The translations under genes were made by a program, and so were the position numbers. Source: a bacterium (GTDB lineage Bacteria > Gemmatimonadota > Glassbacteria > GWA2-58-10). Taken from it: a DNA stretch of 43,495 nucleotides. This document shows positions 1-7,432 of this stretch, piece by piece. Each line of letters opens with the position of its first letter. The first letter of the stretch is position 1. The DNA lies in NCBI GenBank assembly GCA_021372515.1, contig JAJFUG010000040.1, forward strand, positions 1 to 43,495, in the 5' to 3' direction. Under the pieces are notes generated by a model. It was not told where the DNA came from. It was given only the letters and a program-made list of their open reading frames with translations, and did not search any database.

Positions 1-3
1 TCG

Positions 4-195
4 ATGAACTGGCCGCCAGCTACGCGGCATGACATGGGAGCCGCTCAGATGAAAAACCGAGAGCAGGGCAAGGCGCATCGAGAAAAGCGATTTCGCACGC
101 TCACTGAGCGCAAGGCCGCCAGCAAGTACGGCAACTTCCTGGCCGATCAGATCAGCGGCCCGAACAGTCCATACCGGAAACCGAGGGCAAAATGA
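4..195 (+). CDS. Small hypothetical protein, possibly 5'-truncated
   Basis: This is a very basic reading frame of at most 63 residues, rich in Lys and Arg, with no recognisable domain. The frame is open to the window edge, so the true start may lie upstream; an internal ATG at 49 is an alternative. Its stop overlaps the start of the next gene (ATGA-type overlap at 192-195). Such translational coupling is the main reason to believe it is real. It belongs to the phage-like element at the left of the window. I do not recognise the family. Confidence 0.45.
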   Translation: MNWPPATRHDMGAAQMKNREQGKAHREKRFRTLTERKAASKYGNFLADQISGPNSPYRKPRAK

Positions 196-578
196 GACAG
201 TCGGAACTCGATCTTGAAGCCCGTATCGAGCGCATCGAGGAAATCCTGGGAACGATAGTCGACCTGGAGGCATTCGACAAGAAGTGGTGCGTCCTGAGAG
301 CCAACCGGCTTATGATCCTGAACACTTCCGGCCAGATGCGGGCCGCTCTGACAGTGAATAAGCACCAGGACAAAGGTAATGGCGCTCTCTACCTCTGGGA
401 CCGGAGCGGCAACTTACAGGCGTCCTTGTTCGCTGTCCCGGATGTGGGCGGCCAGCTTTCGCTCTTCTCTCCTGACGAACTGAGGAAAGTCGCGGTCGGG
501 GTGGATTCGACCGGCGACGGCAGAGTCAAGACCTTCAACGACGAGGTAAGCAGCATGGTTCCGGTATTCGACCGGTAA
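192..578 (+). CDS. Hypothetical coiled-coil plus beta-repeat protein (paralogue 1)
   Basis: The protein has 128 residues. Residues about 5-20 form a short amphipathic helix (LEARIERIEEIL) typical of a trimeric coiled coil. The rest is a run of short predicted beta strands separated by Gly/Asp/Asn turns, with recurring phrases such as 'LYLWDRSGNLQASL' and 'VGVDSTGDGRVKTF'. The same architecture recurs in the next gene (703-1128), so the two look like diverged duplicates. Glycine-turn repeats after a coiled coil occur in trimeric fibre proteins and in many uncharacterised bacterial proteins. A fibre or decoration role on the adjacent capsid is possible but only inferred. It starts inside the stop codon of the preceding gene. 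Confidence 0.65.
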   Translation: MRQSELDLEARIERIEEILGTIVDLEAFDKKWCVLRANRLMILNTSGQMRAALTVNKHQDKGNGALYLWDRSGNLQASLFAVPDVGGQLSLFSPDELRKVAVGVDSTGDGRVKTFNDEVSSMVPVFDR

Positions 579-702
579 AAACAATGGCCCGGTGAAAGTT
601 CGAGGCTTCCACCGAGCCGGCGTCTGCAACGGCTAAACTTGGTGGCCAGCCGAAGCAGACAACACGATCATACACCCGGGCCGCCGGGGGGTCAAGAGGT
701 TC

Positions 703-1128
703 ATGTATGACGAGGTTGCAGAGGTACGAGAGCGCCTTGAGCGCGTGGAAGAGCTTCTTCAGTCGTTCGTGTTTCAGAGAGAGAAGAGCGGCGGGATCAT
801 CCTGAAGGTGTCGGAACTGTGGATTGTGAACCAGGCGGGACAGAGGCGAGTCCACCTTGCCGAGTCCGCCAACCTCAAGGGGGGCAACATCCGGCTCTAC
901 GACCGAGGGGGCAACATCCAGATCGGTCTTGGAGCGGACAACGACAGCGGGGGAGTCGTGGCAGTCTACAGTCCGGACGGTGGAGTCAAGGCAAGGATGG
1001 ACGTTGACCAGCACGGCAACGGAGAGATGGAAGTGTGCGGGCCCGACGGCATGGCATTCGTGGGAGTGAGTCACTACTCGAAGAGCGGCATCGTTTCGTT
1101 CTACGGTCCGCGAAAGGAAGGCTGGTAA
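703..1128 (+). CDS. Hypothetical coiled-coil plus beta-repeat protein (paralogue 2)
   Basis: This 141-residue protein starts at an ATG preceded by AGAGG about 4 bases upstream. Its N-terminal helix (VRERLERVEELLQ) is followed by repeated strand-turn units: 'GNIRLYDRGGNIQIGLG', 'GGVVAVYSPDGGVKARMD', 'GEMEVCGPDGMAFVGVS'. Each unit has a D/G-x-x-G turn and a strand of alternating hydrophobic residues. The layout matches the protein at 192-578. There is no signal peptide or membrane segment. Function is unknown; the phage-like surroundings suggest an element-encoded structural or fibre-like protein, but the repeat type is not specific to phages. Confidence 0.65.
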   Translation: MYDEVAEVRERLERVEELLQSFVFQREKSGGIILKVSELWIVNQAGQRRVHLAESANLKGGNIRLYDRGGNIQIGLGADNDSGGVVAVYSPDGGVKARMDVDQHGNGEMEVCGPDGMAFVGVSHYSKSGIVSFYGPRKEGW

Positions 1129-1240
1129 AACTGCCCTGTGAGCGACGATCTCCACTCACGGACATGGTACGACCAGGGCGGCGGTGAGATCGTGCAGCCT
1201 GGGCCGCCGCTCGAAGAGCTTCGGCAATCGACAGAGGGGA

Positions 1241-1391
1241 TAGGGGGATTGAATCATGCCGGGGATGATGGTTCCAGACCGACGGACCAGTCGAGAACGA
1301 AAACTCGCAAGTTTTGAGGGGGGGGGAGTCCCCCTCCACTCGGTAGGGGTAGGGGGGATCAAATCACGCGGAGAAAAAGGCTTCCAGACCG
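1241..1391 (+). repeat. Pair of imperfect ~40-base direct repeats
   Basis: Copy 1 is at 1241-1281 and copy 2 at 1350-1391. Both begin TAGGGGG(G)AT, continue with an AATCA core, and end TTCCAGACCG. They differ at several positions in between. The spacer holds a G9 run followed by a C5 run (about 1318-1336) that could form a short hairpin. The repeats lie between the coiled-coil genes and the capsid module. Confidence 0.55.
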
Positions 1392-1639
1392 CTACCCCAG
1401 GCTTGCTTACAGTCGGTCAAAATGAAGACAGGGGGTCAAAATCGAAAAGGGCTTGAAAAATAAGCAGTTAAGTGTTGTTTGAGAAGGTAAGAAAAAAGTT
1501 AAGTGGAGAAATCACAGTAGGTTGAAGAGTCGAATGTTGAAGGAAAAGGGCCATTTTAAGGCGAAAAAGGCAGGAAAAAGAGCTTTATTAGCGAGTGCAA
1601 AGACACAACCACTTTAAAAATAAACGAGTTGTAGAGTTT

Positions 1640-1655
1640 GAAAACGGACGTTTTC
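1640..1655. promoter_or_regulatory. Inverted repeat, candidate operator upstream of the capsid genes
   Basis: GAAAACG (1640-1646) and CGTTTTC (1649-1655) form a perfect 7-base inverted repeat with a 2-base centre, about 130 bases upstream of the prohead protease start. It overlaps a poor promoter-like pair (TTGAAA at 1638, TAAGAA at 1659, spacer only 15). A phage-type repressor operator is plausible but unproven. Confidence 0.35.
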
Positions 1656-1782
1656 GTGTAAGAAACCACGCTTTTCTTCACGAGAGGTAAGAAAGGCCAG
1701 GGTCATGTTCCAACGGGAAGCTGGTGTGGCCTTGCTTCGGTTTCAGTATGAGAGCAGAACAGTCTTCCGGGAGAGTGAAGCG

Positions 1783-2433
1783 ATGCAGAGAAAGTTTCTG
1801 GAGAGACCCTTTCAACTGAAAGGCATCAAGGAAAACGGAGTATTCTCCGGCTACGGCAGCGTGTTCGATGTGGTGGACTCCTACAACGAAGTGGTGGCTA
1901 AGGGAGCCTTCACCCGTAGCCTGGAGGCGATGAAGCAGAAGCAGCGCATGCCTGCCCTTCTGTGGCAGCACAACAGCAACGAACCGGTGGGAGTCTACGC
2001 CGAGATGCACGAGGACGAGACCGGTCTGTTCGTCCAGGGTCAGCTTGCCATGAAGACCGCTCGAGGAGCGGAAGCCTACGAGCTTCTTCGGATGGGCGCT
2101 ATCTCGGGTCTCTCCATCGGCTACAACGTGGTCAAAGAGGAACAGGACAAGGGAACCGGGATAACCGTCCTGAAGGAGATCGACCTGTGGGAAGTGTCTC
2201 TGGTGACTTTCCCGGCGAACGATGCGGCCCGAGTGCAGACGGTGAAGACGATTCTCGAATCCGGCGAACTGCCAACGATTCGAGAGATGGAGAGATTTCT
2301 ACGGGAAGCAGGATTCTCTCAGTCCCAGGCCAAGGCATTTTTGGCGCACGGATACAATGCCCTCTCTCTGCGGGAAGCTGACGAGACGGCCTTTAGACAG
2401 GGAATTGAACACATGATTGATATTCTCAACTGA
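1783..2433 (+). CDS. HK97-family prohead (capsid maturation) protease
   Basis: This is a serine protease of the HK97 prohead protease family (peptidase U35), which trims the capsid protein during head maturation. Features seen are the N-terminal 'FSGYGSVFDVVDSYNEVVAKGAF' type segment (residues about 21-43), the catalytic His context LLWQHN (His63), and the Ser context ISGLSIGYNV (Ser111). A strand 'LWEVSLVTFPAN' typical of the family follows. At 216 residues it has normal length. I chose ATG 1783 because GGGAGAG lies upstream and the conserved domain begins right there; an in-frame start at 1705 would add 26 unconserved residues. The major capsid gene follows after 12 bases, the usual order in HK97-like head modules. 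The C-terminal 50 residues are helical. Confidence 0.93.
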   Translation: MQRKFLERPFQLKGIKENGVFSGYGSVFDVVDSYNEVVAKGAFTRSLEAMKQKQRMPALLWQHNSNEPVGVYAEMHEDETGLFVQGQLAMKTARGAEAYELLRMGAISGLSIGYNVVKEEQDKGTGITVLKEIDLWEVSLVTFPANDAARVQTVKTILESGELPTIREMERFLREAGFSQSQAKAFLAHGYNALSLREADETAFRQGIEHMIDILN

Positions 2434-2445
2434 GGAGACAGAAAG

Positions 2446-3627
2446 ATGGAAGAGTTAACGGGATTGATCGAAAAGCTTTCTCAGTCGTTCGAGCAGTTCA
2501 AGACCAACTACACGGATCGGCTCGATCATCTGGAAGCCAGAATGAACCGGCCGGGTGCCGGGAGAGCCAGAAGGGGGGACGACCTCGGGTCGGAGTTCTC
2601 GATTCTGAACGCCATCAAGTTCCTGGCAGACCCTACTCAGAAGTCCGAAGTATCACGCGAACTGGAGATCAGCCGGGAACTGCAGCGGCGCTTCGGTATC
2701 ACGCCGCCGAACAACGGCCTGTTGATGCCTCTCGGCGCCCTGAGCGAGAAAGCGGTCACGTTCGGCGGCACCGGCGAAGACCTTGTGGCCACCGATCACA
2801 TGGCCGGCAGTTTCATCGATGTGCTGCGCAACCGGTCCGTCATTATGAACCTGAGGCCGACAATCCTTCCCAATCTGGTGGGGAATGTCTCGATCCCGCG
2901 CAAGACCGGGTCGAGCGCGGCGCACTGGTTCGCGGCGGATCACAGCGATTCCATCACGGAAAGCACGCCGACTTTCGATTCGCTGTCGTTCTCTCCGAAG
3001 TTCTGCGGGGGCCTGGTGGTGGTTTCCTACCGGGTGACTCAGCAAGCCACGCCGGACATCGAGGACATCATCAGGCGTGATCTGGCCGCGATGCTGGCCG
3101 TGGAAATCGACGCAAAAGCGATCAACGGAGACGGCACCGGGAACGCGCCGCGGGGCATCCTCAAGACCGAGGGGATAGACTCGAACACGTACAACCCCGC
3201 TTCTTCCGAGCCGAGGTTCAGCCATATCGTCAACCTGGAAACGGTCCTTGCGAGCAAGAACGCCGACCAGGGGAATCTGGCCTACCTGACCACTCCGGGT
3301 ATCGCGGGAGAGATGAAGCAGAGAGACCTCGGCGCGGACGGCGAGGGGGTCACCGGAAAATTCGTGTGGCAGCCGAGTCCGGGAGTTCCGGGCAAGGGAG
3401 TCATGAACGGTTATCCGGCGTACGCCTCGAACAACGTCCCGGAAGGCTATCTCGTTTTCGGCAACTGGGAAGACCTGGTTATCGGGATGTGGGGAGCGGT
3501 GGCCCTGGCGGTCGATCCCTACGGGTCGAACTTCGCCAAAGGCTCGGTTTCGATCCGGGCGATCATCGCCGTGGACTTCGGCGTCCGCCATGCTGAGAGC
3601 TTCGCGGAGATTCATCCGCAGGAGTGA
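2446..3627 (+). CDS. HK97-fold phage major capsid protein
   Basis: The protein has 393 residues and starts after a strong ribosome site (GAGGA). The first ~30 residues form a helix like the scaffold-like delta domain. A basic, flexible stretch (GRARRGDD) and a charged helix follow, and the mature shell domain appears to start at about residue 85. Family-typical segments include 'GSFIDVLRNRSVIMNL', 'SFSPKFCGGLVVVSYR', 'DAKAINGDGTGNAPRGI' (residues about 220-240) and a C-terminal strand ending in 'IRAIIAVDFGVRHAESF'. The paired upstream protease would cleave the delta domain; the exact site cannot be read from sequence alone. No portal or terminase gene lies between the protease and the left edge, or between this gene and the integrase. 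Confidence 0.95.
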   Translation: MEELTGLIEKLSQSFEQFKTNYTDRLDHLEARMNRPGAGRARRGDDLGSEFSILNAIKFLADPTQKSEVSRELEISRELQRRFGITPPNNGLLMPLGALSEKAVTFGGTGEDLVATDHMAGSFIDVLRNRSVIMNLRPTILPNLVGNVSIPRKTGSSAAHWFAADHSDSITESTPTFDSLSFSPKFCGGLVVVSYRVTQQATPDIEDIIRRDLAAMLAVEIDAKAINGDGTGNAPRGILKTEGIDSNTYNPASSEPRFSHIVNLETVLASKNADQGNLAYLTTPGIAGEMKQRDLGADGEGVTGKFVWQPSPGVPGKGVMNGYPAYASNNVPEGYLVFGNWEDLVIGMWGAVALAVDPYGSNFAKGSVSIRAIIAVDFGVRHAESFAEIHPQE

Positions 3628-3654
3628 TCGAGAGATGAAGAAAGAGGAAGGCTT

Positions 3655-3681
3655 CTTATTGGGACCTGCCATCCCGATAAG
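3655..3681 (+). terminator. Hairpin just downstream of the capsid gene
   Basis: CTTATTGGGA (3655-3664) pairs with TCCCGATAAG (3672-3681) over ten positions, one of them G-U, with a 7-base loop. There is no U tract, so this may be a processing or regulatory hairpin rather than an intrinsic terminator. A 17-codon frame (3635-3688) overlaps it and is probably spurious. Confidence 0.4.
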
Positions 3682-3825
3682 AGCCTGACGCATGAACTGC
3701 CTGCCATCCGTGAGGACGCAGGGGGCACAAGAAGGTTGAGAATTTTCAGGTGGTGACGCCTGGAGGCGGGCCTACTCCTTCCGCGGTTGGTTCTCGATCA
3801 GCCTCGTCCCGCAGTTTATGCACAG

Positions 3826-3854
3826 AGGGGCCGGGTATGCTTGGCCCGGCCCCT
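3826..3854 (+). terminator. Strong GC hairpin between capsid and excisionase genes
   Basis: AGGGGCCGGG (3826-3835) and CCCGGCCCCT (3845-3854) form a perfect 10-base stem around a 9-base loop, followed by TTCC. It lies 24 bases upstream of the excisionase start. It probably separates structural-gene transcription from the recombination genes; the tail is too short for a textbook terminator. Confidence 0.5.
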
Positions 3855-3877
3855 TCCCTGAATCGAGAGCAACGAGA

Positions 3878-4135
3878 ATGAGCGACCTTTCCAGAAAAAT
3901 CTTCTCTCTGAATGCTGCGGCCGAGTACTCCGGCTACAGCCGGGCCGTGGTCGAATACTGGCTTGACTCCGGACTTCTGCCGTTCGAGGAAGTCCCGACG
4001 CCAGGGCAGAAGAACCGCTGCAGGCGCATCCGCAAGGCCGATCTGGATGCTTTTCTGGAAGGACACCTAAAGAAAAACCATGCTCCGGCCAGACCGAAGC
4101 TGAAAACCGAGTCCTTGATTTTGCTCGACCGATGA
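3878..4135 (+). CDS. Excisionase-like helix-turn-helix protein
   Basis: The protein has 85 residues. Residues about 8-62 resemble the MerR/AlpA/excisionase winged-helix family: a helix 'LNAAAEYSGYSRAVVEYWLDSG', a wing 'LPFEEVPTPGQKNRCRRI', then 'RKADLDAFLEGHL'. Such small proteins bind attachment-site arms and set recombination direction, or act as regulators. I chose ATG 3878 because the domain starts immediately after it and a GAG-rich ribosome site precedes it. It sits directly upstream of the integrase, the usual arrangement in temperate phages and genomic islands. Whether it is an excisionase or a transcription factor cannot be settled from sequence. Confidence 0.8.
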   Translation: MSDLSRKIFSLNAAAEYSGYSRAVVEYWLDSGLLPFEEVPTPGQKNRCRRIRKADLDAFLEGHLKKNHAPARPKLKTESLILLDR

Positions 4136-4179
4136 TTCATACTTCTCGCGCAGGAAGGGTGCGCGGGGAGGGGGAGACT

Positions 4180-5268
4180 ATGAGCCGTTTCACAGTCAAC
4201 ACCAGGTTCCGCCCCGGTTCCGGCACGTGGACCCTGGACTACTTCAACCCTGAGGGCCGCAGGAGACAGCTTTCAGGCGGGAAGGACGAGCAGCAGGCTC
4301 GACGTCTGGCCGTGAAGTTCACCGACTGGCTGATGGAGGGCAAGGATCCCGAAACCGAGATCGAGCGGGCCAGGAAGGTGGCCGAGCGAAAGCAAGTCAC
4401 ATTCGGCGAGCTGATCCCGACCTTCCTCGAACGATACGGCAAGTACCAGAGCCAGGGTCAGCAGAGGAACTATCGAGCGATCATCGACAACCTCAAGCGG
4501 TGCCCTCAGTTGATCGACTGCCCCGCCGAAGAGCTCAGGAAAAGCATGGTCCTTGAGTACATGCGGCTCAGGATGGAACAGCATCATGTGAAGGCGTCCA
4601 CGGTGAACCACGAGGCTGACTTCATTTCCAGCGTGCTCAACCGGGCCGTGGAATGGGACATGCTCGATCGCAACCCGCTCCAGGGGATGAAGAGGTTCAA
4701 GGCGGCCGGCAAGCGGGACGTGTACCTGAGTCCGGAGCAGCTTTCCAGTCTGATCAACGCCCTGCCGTCCAGACTGGCGGACATGGCCGAGTTCGCGGCC
4801 TACACCGGGTTTCGGCTTGGAAACATCCTGACCCTGAGAATCAACCATGTGCGTTTCCACGATCTGACCAAGACCGGAGAGGCAGACCTGGTGATCAAGG
4901 GGGGAAGGCTCGAAACCTTCCCGCTTTCACAGCCCGCAGTGGAGGTTGTGCAGCGAGTGACCGAGGGCCGGAAAGAGGGCTACGTGTTCATCAACCCGGA
5001 GAACGGCAAGCCGTTCGCTCGCTCCGGGATAAACGCCTTCTACAGACACGTCCGCATTCTCGGCCTGAAGGCGAAGGACGGAAGCCCGCTGAGGTTTCAC
5101 GATCTCCGGCACGTCTACGCGACCACGCTGCGCGACATGGGGATCAGCCTGGATGATCTTCGGGTGCTCCTGGGACACAAGGACAGATCGACCACGGACA
5201 GGTACGTGACCTATGACCGGAAGGCGGTGGGTGAATGCCTCACAGGCTTGAAAAGGCTCAGGAAATGA
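4180..5268 (+). CDS. Tyrosine-type site-specific recombinase (integrase)
   Basis: This 362-residue phage-type integrase has an N-terminal arm-binding-like part, a SAM-like core-binding domain (about 75-170), and a catalytic domain with every expected residue: Arg in YTGFRLGN, Lys in VIKGGR, His-x-x-Arg in RFHDLRHVYATTL, His in LLGHKD, and the nucleophile Tyr in DRYVTY. I chose ATG 4180 because GGGGAGGGGGAG lies just upstream; an ATG at 4132 overlapping the excisionase stop is the alternative. The gene ends about 120 bases from the 3' end of tRNA-Gly, as expected for an element integrated at that tRNA. All catalytic residues are intact, so the enzyme may be active. Confidence 0.95.
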   Translation: MSRFTVNTRFRPGSGTWTLDYFNPEGRRRQLSGGKDEQQARRLAVKFTDWLMEGKDPETEIERARKVAERKQVTFGELIPTFLERYGKYQSQGQQRNYRAIIDNLKRCPQLIDCPAEELRKSMVLEYMRLRMEQHHVKASTVNHEADFISSVLNRAVEWDMLDRNPLQGMKRFKAAGKRDVYLSPEQLSSLINALPSRLADMAEFAAYTGFRLGNILTLRINHVRFHDLTKTGEADLVIKGGRLETFPLSQPAVEVVQRVTEGRKEGYVFINPENGKPFARSGINAFYRHVRILGLKAKDGSPLRFHDLRHVYATTLRDMGISLDDLRVLLGHKDRSTTDRYVTYDRKAVGECLTGLKRLRK

Positions 5269-5272
5269 AAAA

Positions 5273-5297
5273 CCCCGGAGGGGTGTCCGGGGCTTTC
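5273..5297 (+). terminator. Intrinsic-type terminator after the integrase
   Basis: CCCCGGA (5273-5279) pairs with TCCGGGG (5286-5292) around GGGGTG, preceded by AAAAA and followed by CTTTCG. It lies 5 bases after the integrase stop codon. Confidence 0.75.
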
Positions 5298-5318
5298 GTC
5301 TATCGGGTCTGTTACGTA

Positions 5319-5359
5319 TTGTTACACTTGACCTTCCGACGTTCAGCCTTGTGTAACAA
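5319..5359. repeat. Inverted repeat between integrase and tRNA-Gly (possible recombination or operator site)
   Basis: TTGTTACAC (5319-5327) and GTGTAACAA (5351-5359) are perfect 9-base inverted arms 23 bases apart. A further GTTAC lies at 5311-5315, in direct orientation with the left arm. The site is between the integrase and the tRNA 3' end, where integrase or excisionase arm sites are expected. A minus-strand promoter-like pair (TTGACA at 5377-5382, TTGTTA at 5354-5359, 17-base spacer) overlaps the right arm. Confidence 0.5.
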
Positions 5360-5385
5360 CCGTCTTCTCAAACCCTTGTCAATTC

Positions 5386-5460
<75 letters not shown>

Positions 5461-5498
5461 GTTGCGCTCTGGATCGTTTGTCACGACCTGACAGTCCA

Positions 5499-5527
5499 AA
5501 CTTATCAGAGTCCGGGGCGCTTGTCAA
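5499..5527 (-). promoter_or_regulatory. Sigma-70-type promoter of tRNA-Gly
   Basis: On the minus strand TTGACA (5527-5522) and TAAGTT (5504-5499) are separated by 17 bases and lie about 40 bases upstream of the mature tRNA 5' end. Confidence 0.75.
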
Positions 5528-5554
5528 TATTTACCGGTGGCGGCGGCGGCAGGC

Positions 5555-5728
5555 TCAGGCCGCAAGGCCTTCGGACGCCAGATCCAGCGGGCGCGGACCC
5601 TTGCGGAAGAACCGCCGGTCCTCATCCCCGTTGCGGGACAGGGCGCTCACGGCATCCACGCACCAGAGGCTCAGAAGAAGGGCCAGGGCCAGCGCCAGCG
5701 CTCCCACGATCAGAAATTTCTTGAACAT
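5555..5728 (-). CDS. Small single-pass membrane protein (57 aa)
   Basis: A short minus-strand gene starts at an ATG preceded by GGGGAGG at ideal spacing. The product begins MFKKFLIVGALALALALLLS, a Lys-initiated hydrophobic helix (residues 5-24). A polar, Arg-rich tail follows (DEDRRFFRKGPRP) and the protein ends LASEGLAA. It could be a membrane microprotein with a cytoplasmic or periplasmic tail, or a secreted peptide, since the helix could serve as a signal peptide. I do not recognise the family. Its stop lies about 27 bases upstream of the tRNA-Gly -35 box on the same strand. The plus-strand frames across this region have no ribosome site and are shadows. Confidence 0.7.
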   Translation of the reverse strand: MFKKFLIVGALALALALLLSLWCVDAVSALSRNGDEDRRFFRKGPRPLDLASEGLAA

Positions 5729-5752
5729 GTATCCTCCCCAGGCGCAGTCAGC

Positions 5753-5816
5753 TTGCGCGAACTCGTTCCTACTGACATATTTCGGTCATTGCGGCCCGGA
5801 CTTTAGTTTCCGGGCC
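5753..5816 (+). promoter_or_regulatory. Promoter-like element and leader hairpin upstream of rph
   Basis: TTGCGC (5753-5758), a 17-base spacer and CATATT (5776-5781) make a weak promoter. Just downstream GGCCCGGA (5793-5800) and TCCGGGCC (5809-5816) form a perfect 8-bp stem with an 8-base loop in the presumed leader of rph-rdgB. No U tract follows. Confidence 0.4.
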
Positions 5817-5892
5817 AGGGAGCGGCTAAGGTCCTGCCGACATCAACTTATCCAAGCAAAGATTCTTACCCTGAGCCCAAACAGGAGACCCT

Positions 5893-6609
5893 GTGAGTGA
5901 ACGTTTAGCCTGCGGCCTGCGGCCGGTCGAGTTCAACCTGGATTTCATCCCTCACGCCGAGGGCTCGTGTCTGGTCACGATGGGCCGTACGCGGGTGGTG
6001 TGCACGGCCACTGTGGAGACACGGGTGCCCAATTTCCTCGCGGGCCAGGGCCGCGGCTGGATCACCGCCGAGTACGGCATGCTGCCGCGCAGCACCGGCA
6101 CGCGCCAGGAGCGCGAGCGCACCCGGGGCAAACCGAACAGCCGCGCCCTGGAGATCAGCCGTCTGATCGGACGGGCCCTTCGCGCGGTGATCGACCTGGA
6201 GGCCCTGGGCGAGCGTACCGTGATGCTGGACTGCGACGTGATCGAGGCGGACGGCGGCACGCGCTGCGCCTCAATTAACGGGGCCGCGGTGGCCCTGCAC
6301 CAGGCCCTGGCCCGTCTGGTGGCCGCCGGTTATCTGACTGTCAACCCGCTGCGCCAGCTTGTGGCCGCGGTGAGCGTGGGCCTTGTCGAGGGTGCTCAAT
6401 TCCTTGACCTGGACTACAGCCTGGACAGCCGCGCCGGGGTGGACCTCAACGTGGTGCTGAGCGCCGACTGCCGCCTGATCGAAGTGCAGGGCACAGCCGA
6501 GCGCGAGCCGTTCAGCCGGGCGGAACTGGACAGCCTGCTCGACCTGGCCACAGTCGGAATCCGCGAGATCAACCGTTTTCAGAACGGAGCGCTGGGGATT
6601 GCCGGATAA
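5893..6609 (+). CDS. rph: Ribonuclease PH
   Basis: RNase PH is a phosphorolytic 3'-5' exoribonuclease that trims tRNA precursors and degrades structured RNA as a hexameric ring. The protein is 238 residues, normal for the family. Signature segments include '[13 protein letters not shown]', '[22 protein letters not shown]' (residues about 56-77, substrate-binding arginines), '[18 protein letters not shown]', '[19 protein letters not shown]' and '[21 protein letters not shown]'. It starts at GTG after AGGAGA. Its stop lies inside the start region of rdgB, a pairing seen in many bacteria. The adjacent tRNA gene is a natural substrate but is transcribed separately. Confidence 0.97.
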   Translation: MSERLACGLRPVEFNLDFIPHAEGSCLVTMGRTRVVCTATVETRVPNFLAGQGRGWITAEYGMLPRSTGTRQERERTRGKPNSRALEISRLIGRALRAVIDLEALGERTVMLDCDVIEADGGTRCASINGAAVALHQALARLVAAGYLTVNPLRQLVAAVSVGLVEGAQFLDLDYSLDSRAGVDLNVVLSADCRLIEVQGTAEREPFSRAELDSLLDLATVGIREINRFQNGALGIAG

Positions 6610-7210
6610 AGAACTGCTGATCGCCTCGCACAACCGGGGCAAAATCCTGGAGATAGCGCATATCCTGACCGGCCTGCCGGTGCGCGTGGTCCAGGCGCGA
6701 GAGCTGGGGCAGGAGGCGCCTGAATTCCCAGAGACAGGTGTGACTTTCCGCGAGAACACCCTGGCCAAGGCGACGGCCTGGTCGACTTTCAGCGGACTGG
6801 CCTGCCTGGCGGATGACAGCGGCCTGTGTGTGAGTGCGCTGGAGGGAGCGCCCGGAATATACTCGGCCCGCTATGCCGGCGAGCCGAGCGATGACCGCCG
6901 CAACAACGGAAAGCTGCTCGCGGCCCTGCGCGATGTCCCGGACGGCAGCCGTCAGGCACGCTTTGTCTGCTGCCTGGCCCTGGTTGTCCCCGGGGTCCCG
7001 CCCAGGACTTTCGAGGCCGAGGTGTGGGGGACGATCCTGCACGAGCCGGTAGGCGAGGGCGGGTTCGGATATGACCCGCTGTTTTTCTATCCGCCGCTGG
7101 GCCTCAGTTTTGCCCAACTCGGACCGGAGCGGAAAAACCGGATCAGCCACCGGGCATTGGCCCTGGGGAAACTGCGGGCCTGGATTGAGACACACCCGGA
7201 GCTGTGCTGA
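6599..7210 (+). CDS. rdgB: XTP/dITP diphosphatase (Ham1/RdgB family)
   Basis: This cytosolic house-cleaning enzyme hydrolyses dITP, XTP and related purine triphosphates to monophosphate plus pyrophosphate. The protein is 203 residues. It carries the N-terminal '[12 protein letters not shown]' motif, 'FRENTLAKA', '[25 protein letters not shown]' (about 73-97, catalytic and metal site) and '[14 protein letters not shown]' (about 153-166), followed by '[12 protein letters not shown]'. The start is TTG at 6599, overlapping the last 11 bases of rph. The overlap implies coupled translation. All expected motifs are present. Confidence 0.96.
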   Translation: MPDKELLIASHNRGKILEIAHILTGLPVRVVQARELGQEAPEFPETGVTFRENTLAKATAWSTFSGLACLADDSGLCVSALEGAPGIYSARYAGEPSDDRRNNGKLLAALRDVPDGSRQARFVCCLALVVPGVPPRTFEAEVWGTILHEPVGEGGFGYDPLFFYPPLGLSFAQLGPERKNRISHRALALGKLRAWIETHPELC

Positions 7211-7233
7211 ACGGGACTTTTTTGCCCAAAATC

Positions 7234-7262
7234 TTGACAGGAGGGAGGCGCCTGTTTATATT
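7234..7262 (+). promoter_or_regulatory. Sigma-70-type promoter of cysK
   Basis: TTGACA (7234-7239), a 17-base spacer and TATATT (7257-7262) lie about 170 bases upstream of the cysK start, giving a long leader. Confidence 0.75.
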
Positions 7263-7300
7263 ATCATAAAGTCAATCGATTAAGTGATGATTAAACAGGT

Positions 7301-7345
7301 CTGAAAGCGCACCGGGCTGGATTAATCACACGGGGTGCGTTTCAA
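7301..7345 (+). promoter_or_regulatory. Structured leader segment of cysK
   Basis: GAAAGCGCACC (7301-7311 region) can pair with GGTGCGTTTC (about 7336-7345) with one bulged G. A second GC-rich pairing region follows up to the ribosome site. I could not match it to a known SAM, SAH or T-box leader. Confidence 0.3.
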
Positions 7346-7432
7346 TCAACGGCTCCCTTTAGGCGGCTCACGAGACCGCCCGGAGCGGGCGAACGCGGCG
7401 CAGCAGCCGCAAACAGCAGAGTGGAGGTTTAT

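Larger units (their letters stand above)
1129..1782 (+). other. Long non-coding stretch inside the integrated element
   Basis: I see no convincing gene in about 650 bases. The left part contains two copies of an imperfect 40-base direct repeat (separate entry) flanking a run of nine G followed by AGTCCCCCT. From about 1440 to 1700 the plus strand becomes strongly A/G-rich and poorer in GC than the rest of the window. GTAAGAAA occurs three times (1487, 1658, 1687) and AGTTAAGTG twice (1466, 1497). A perfect 7-base inverted repeat lies at 1640-1655. The stretch could hold a promoter, an operator, a packaging or replication site, or an untranslated RNA. Nothing here identifies which. Confidence 0.6.

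Noticed and set aside
3635-3688. 17-codon frame after the capsid gene (MKKEEGFLLGPAIPIRA)
   Set aside because: It has a fair start context but is very short and overlaps a 10-bp hairpin; no independent support.
5478-5900. Plus-strand frame of 140 codons between tRNA-Gly and rph
   Set aside because: It has no ribosome site, odd composition, and runs through the tRNA promoter and the rph ribosome site. The minus-strand 57-residue gene is better supported.
7263-7432. SAM, SAH, T-box or cobalamin riboswitch upstream of cysK
   Set aside because: I looked for their conserved core sequences and found none; only a generic structured leader can be claimed.
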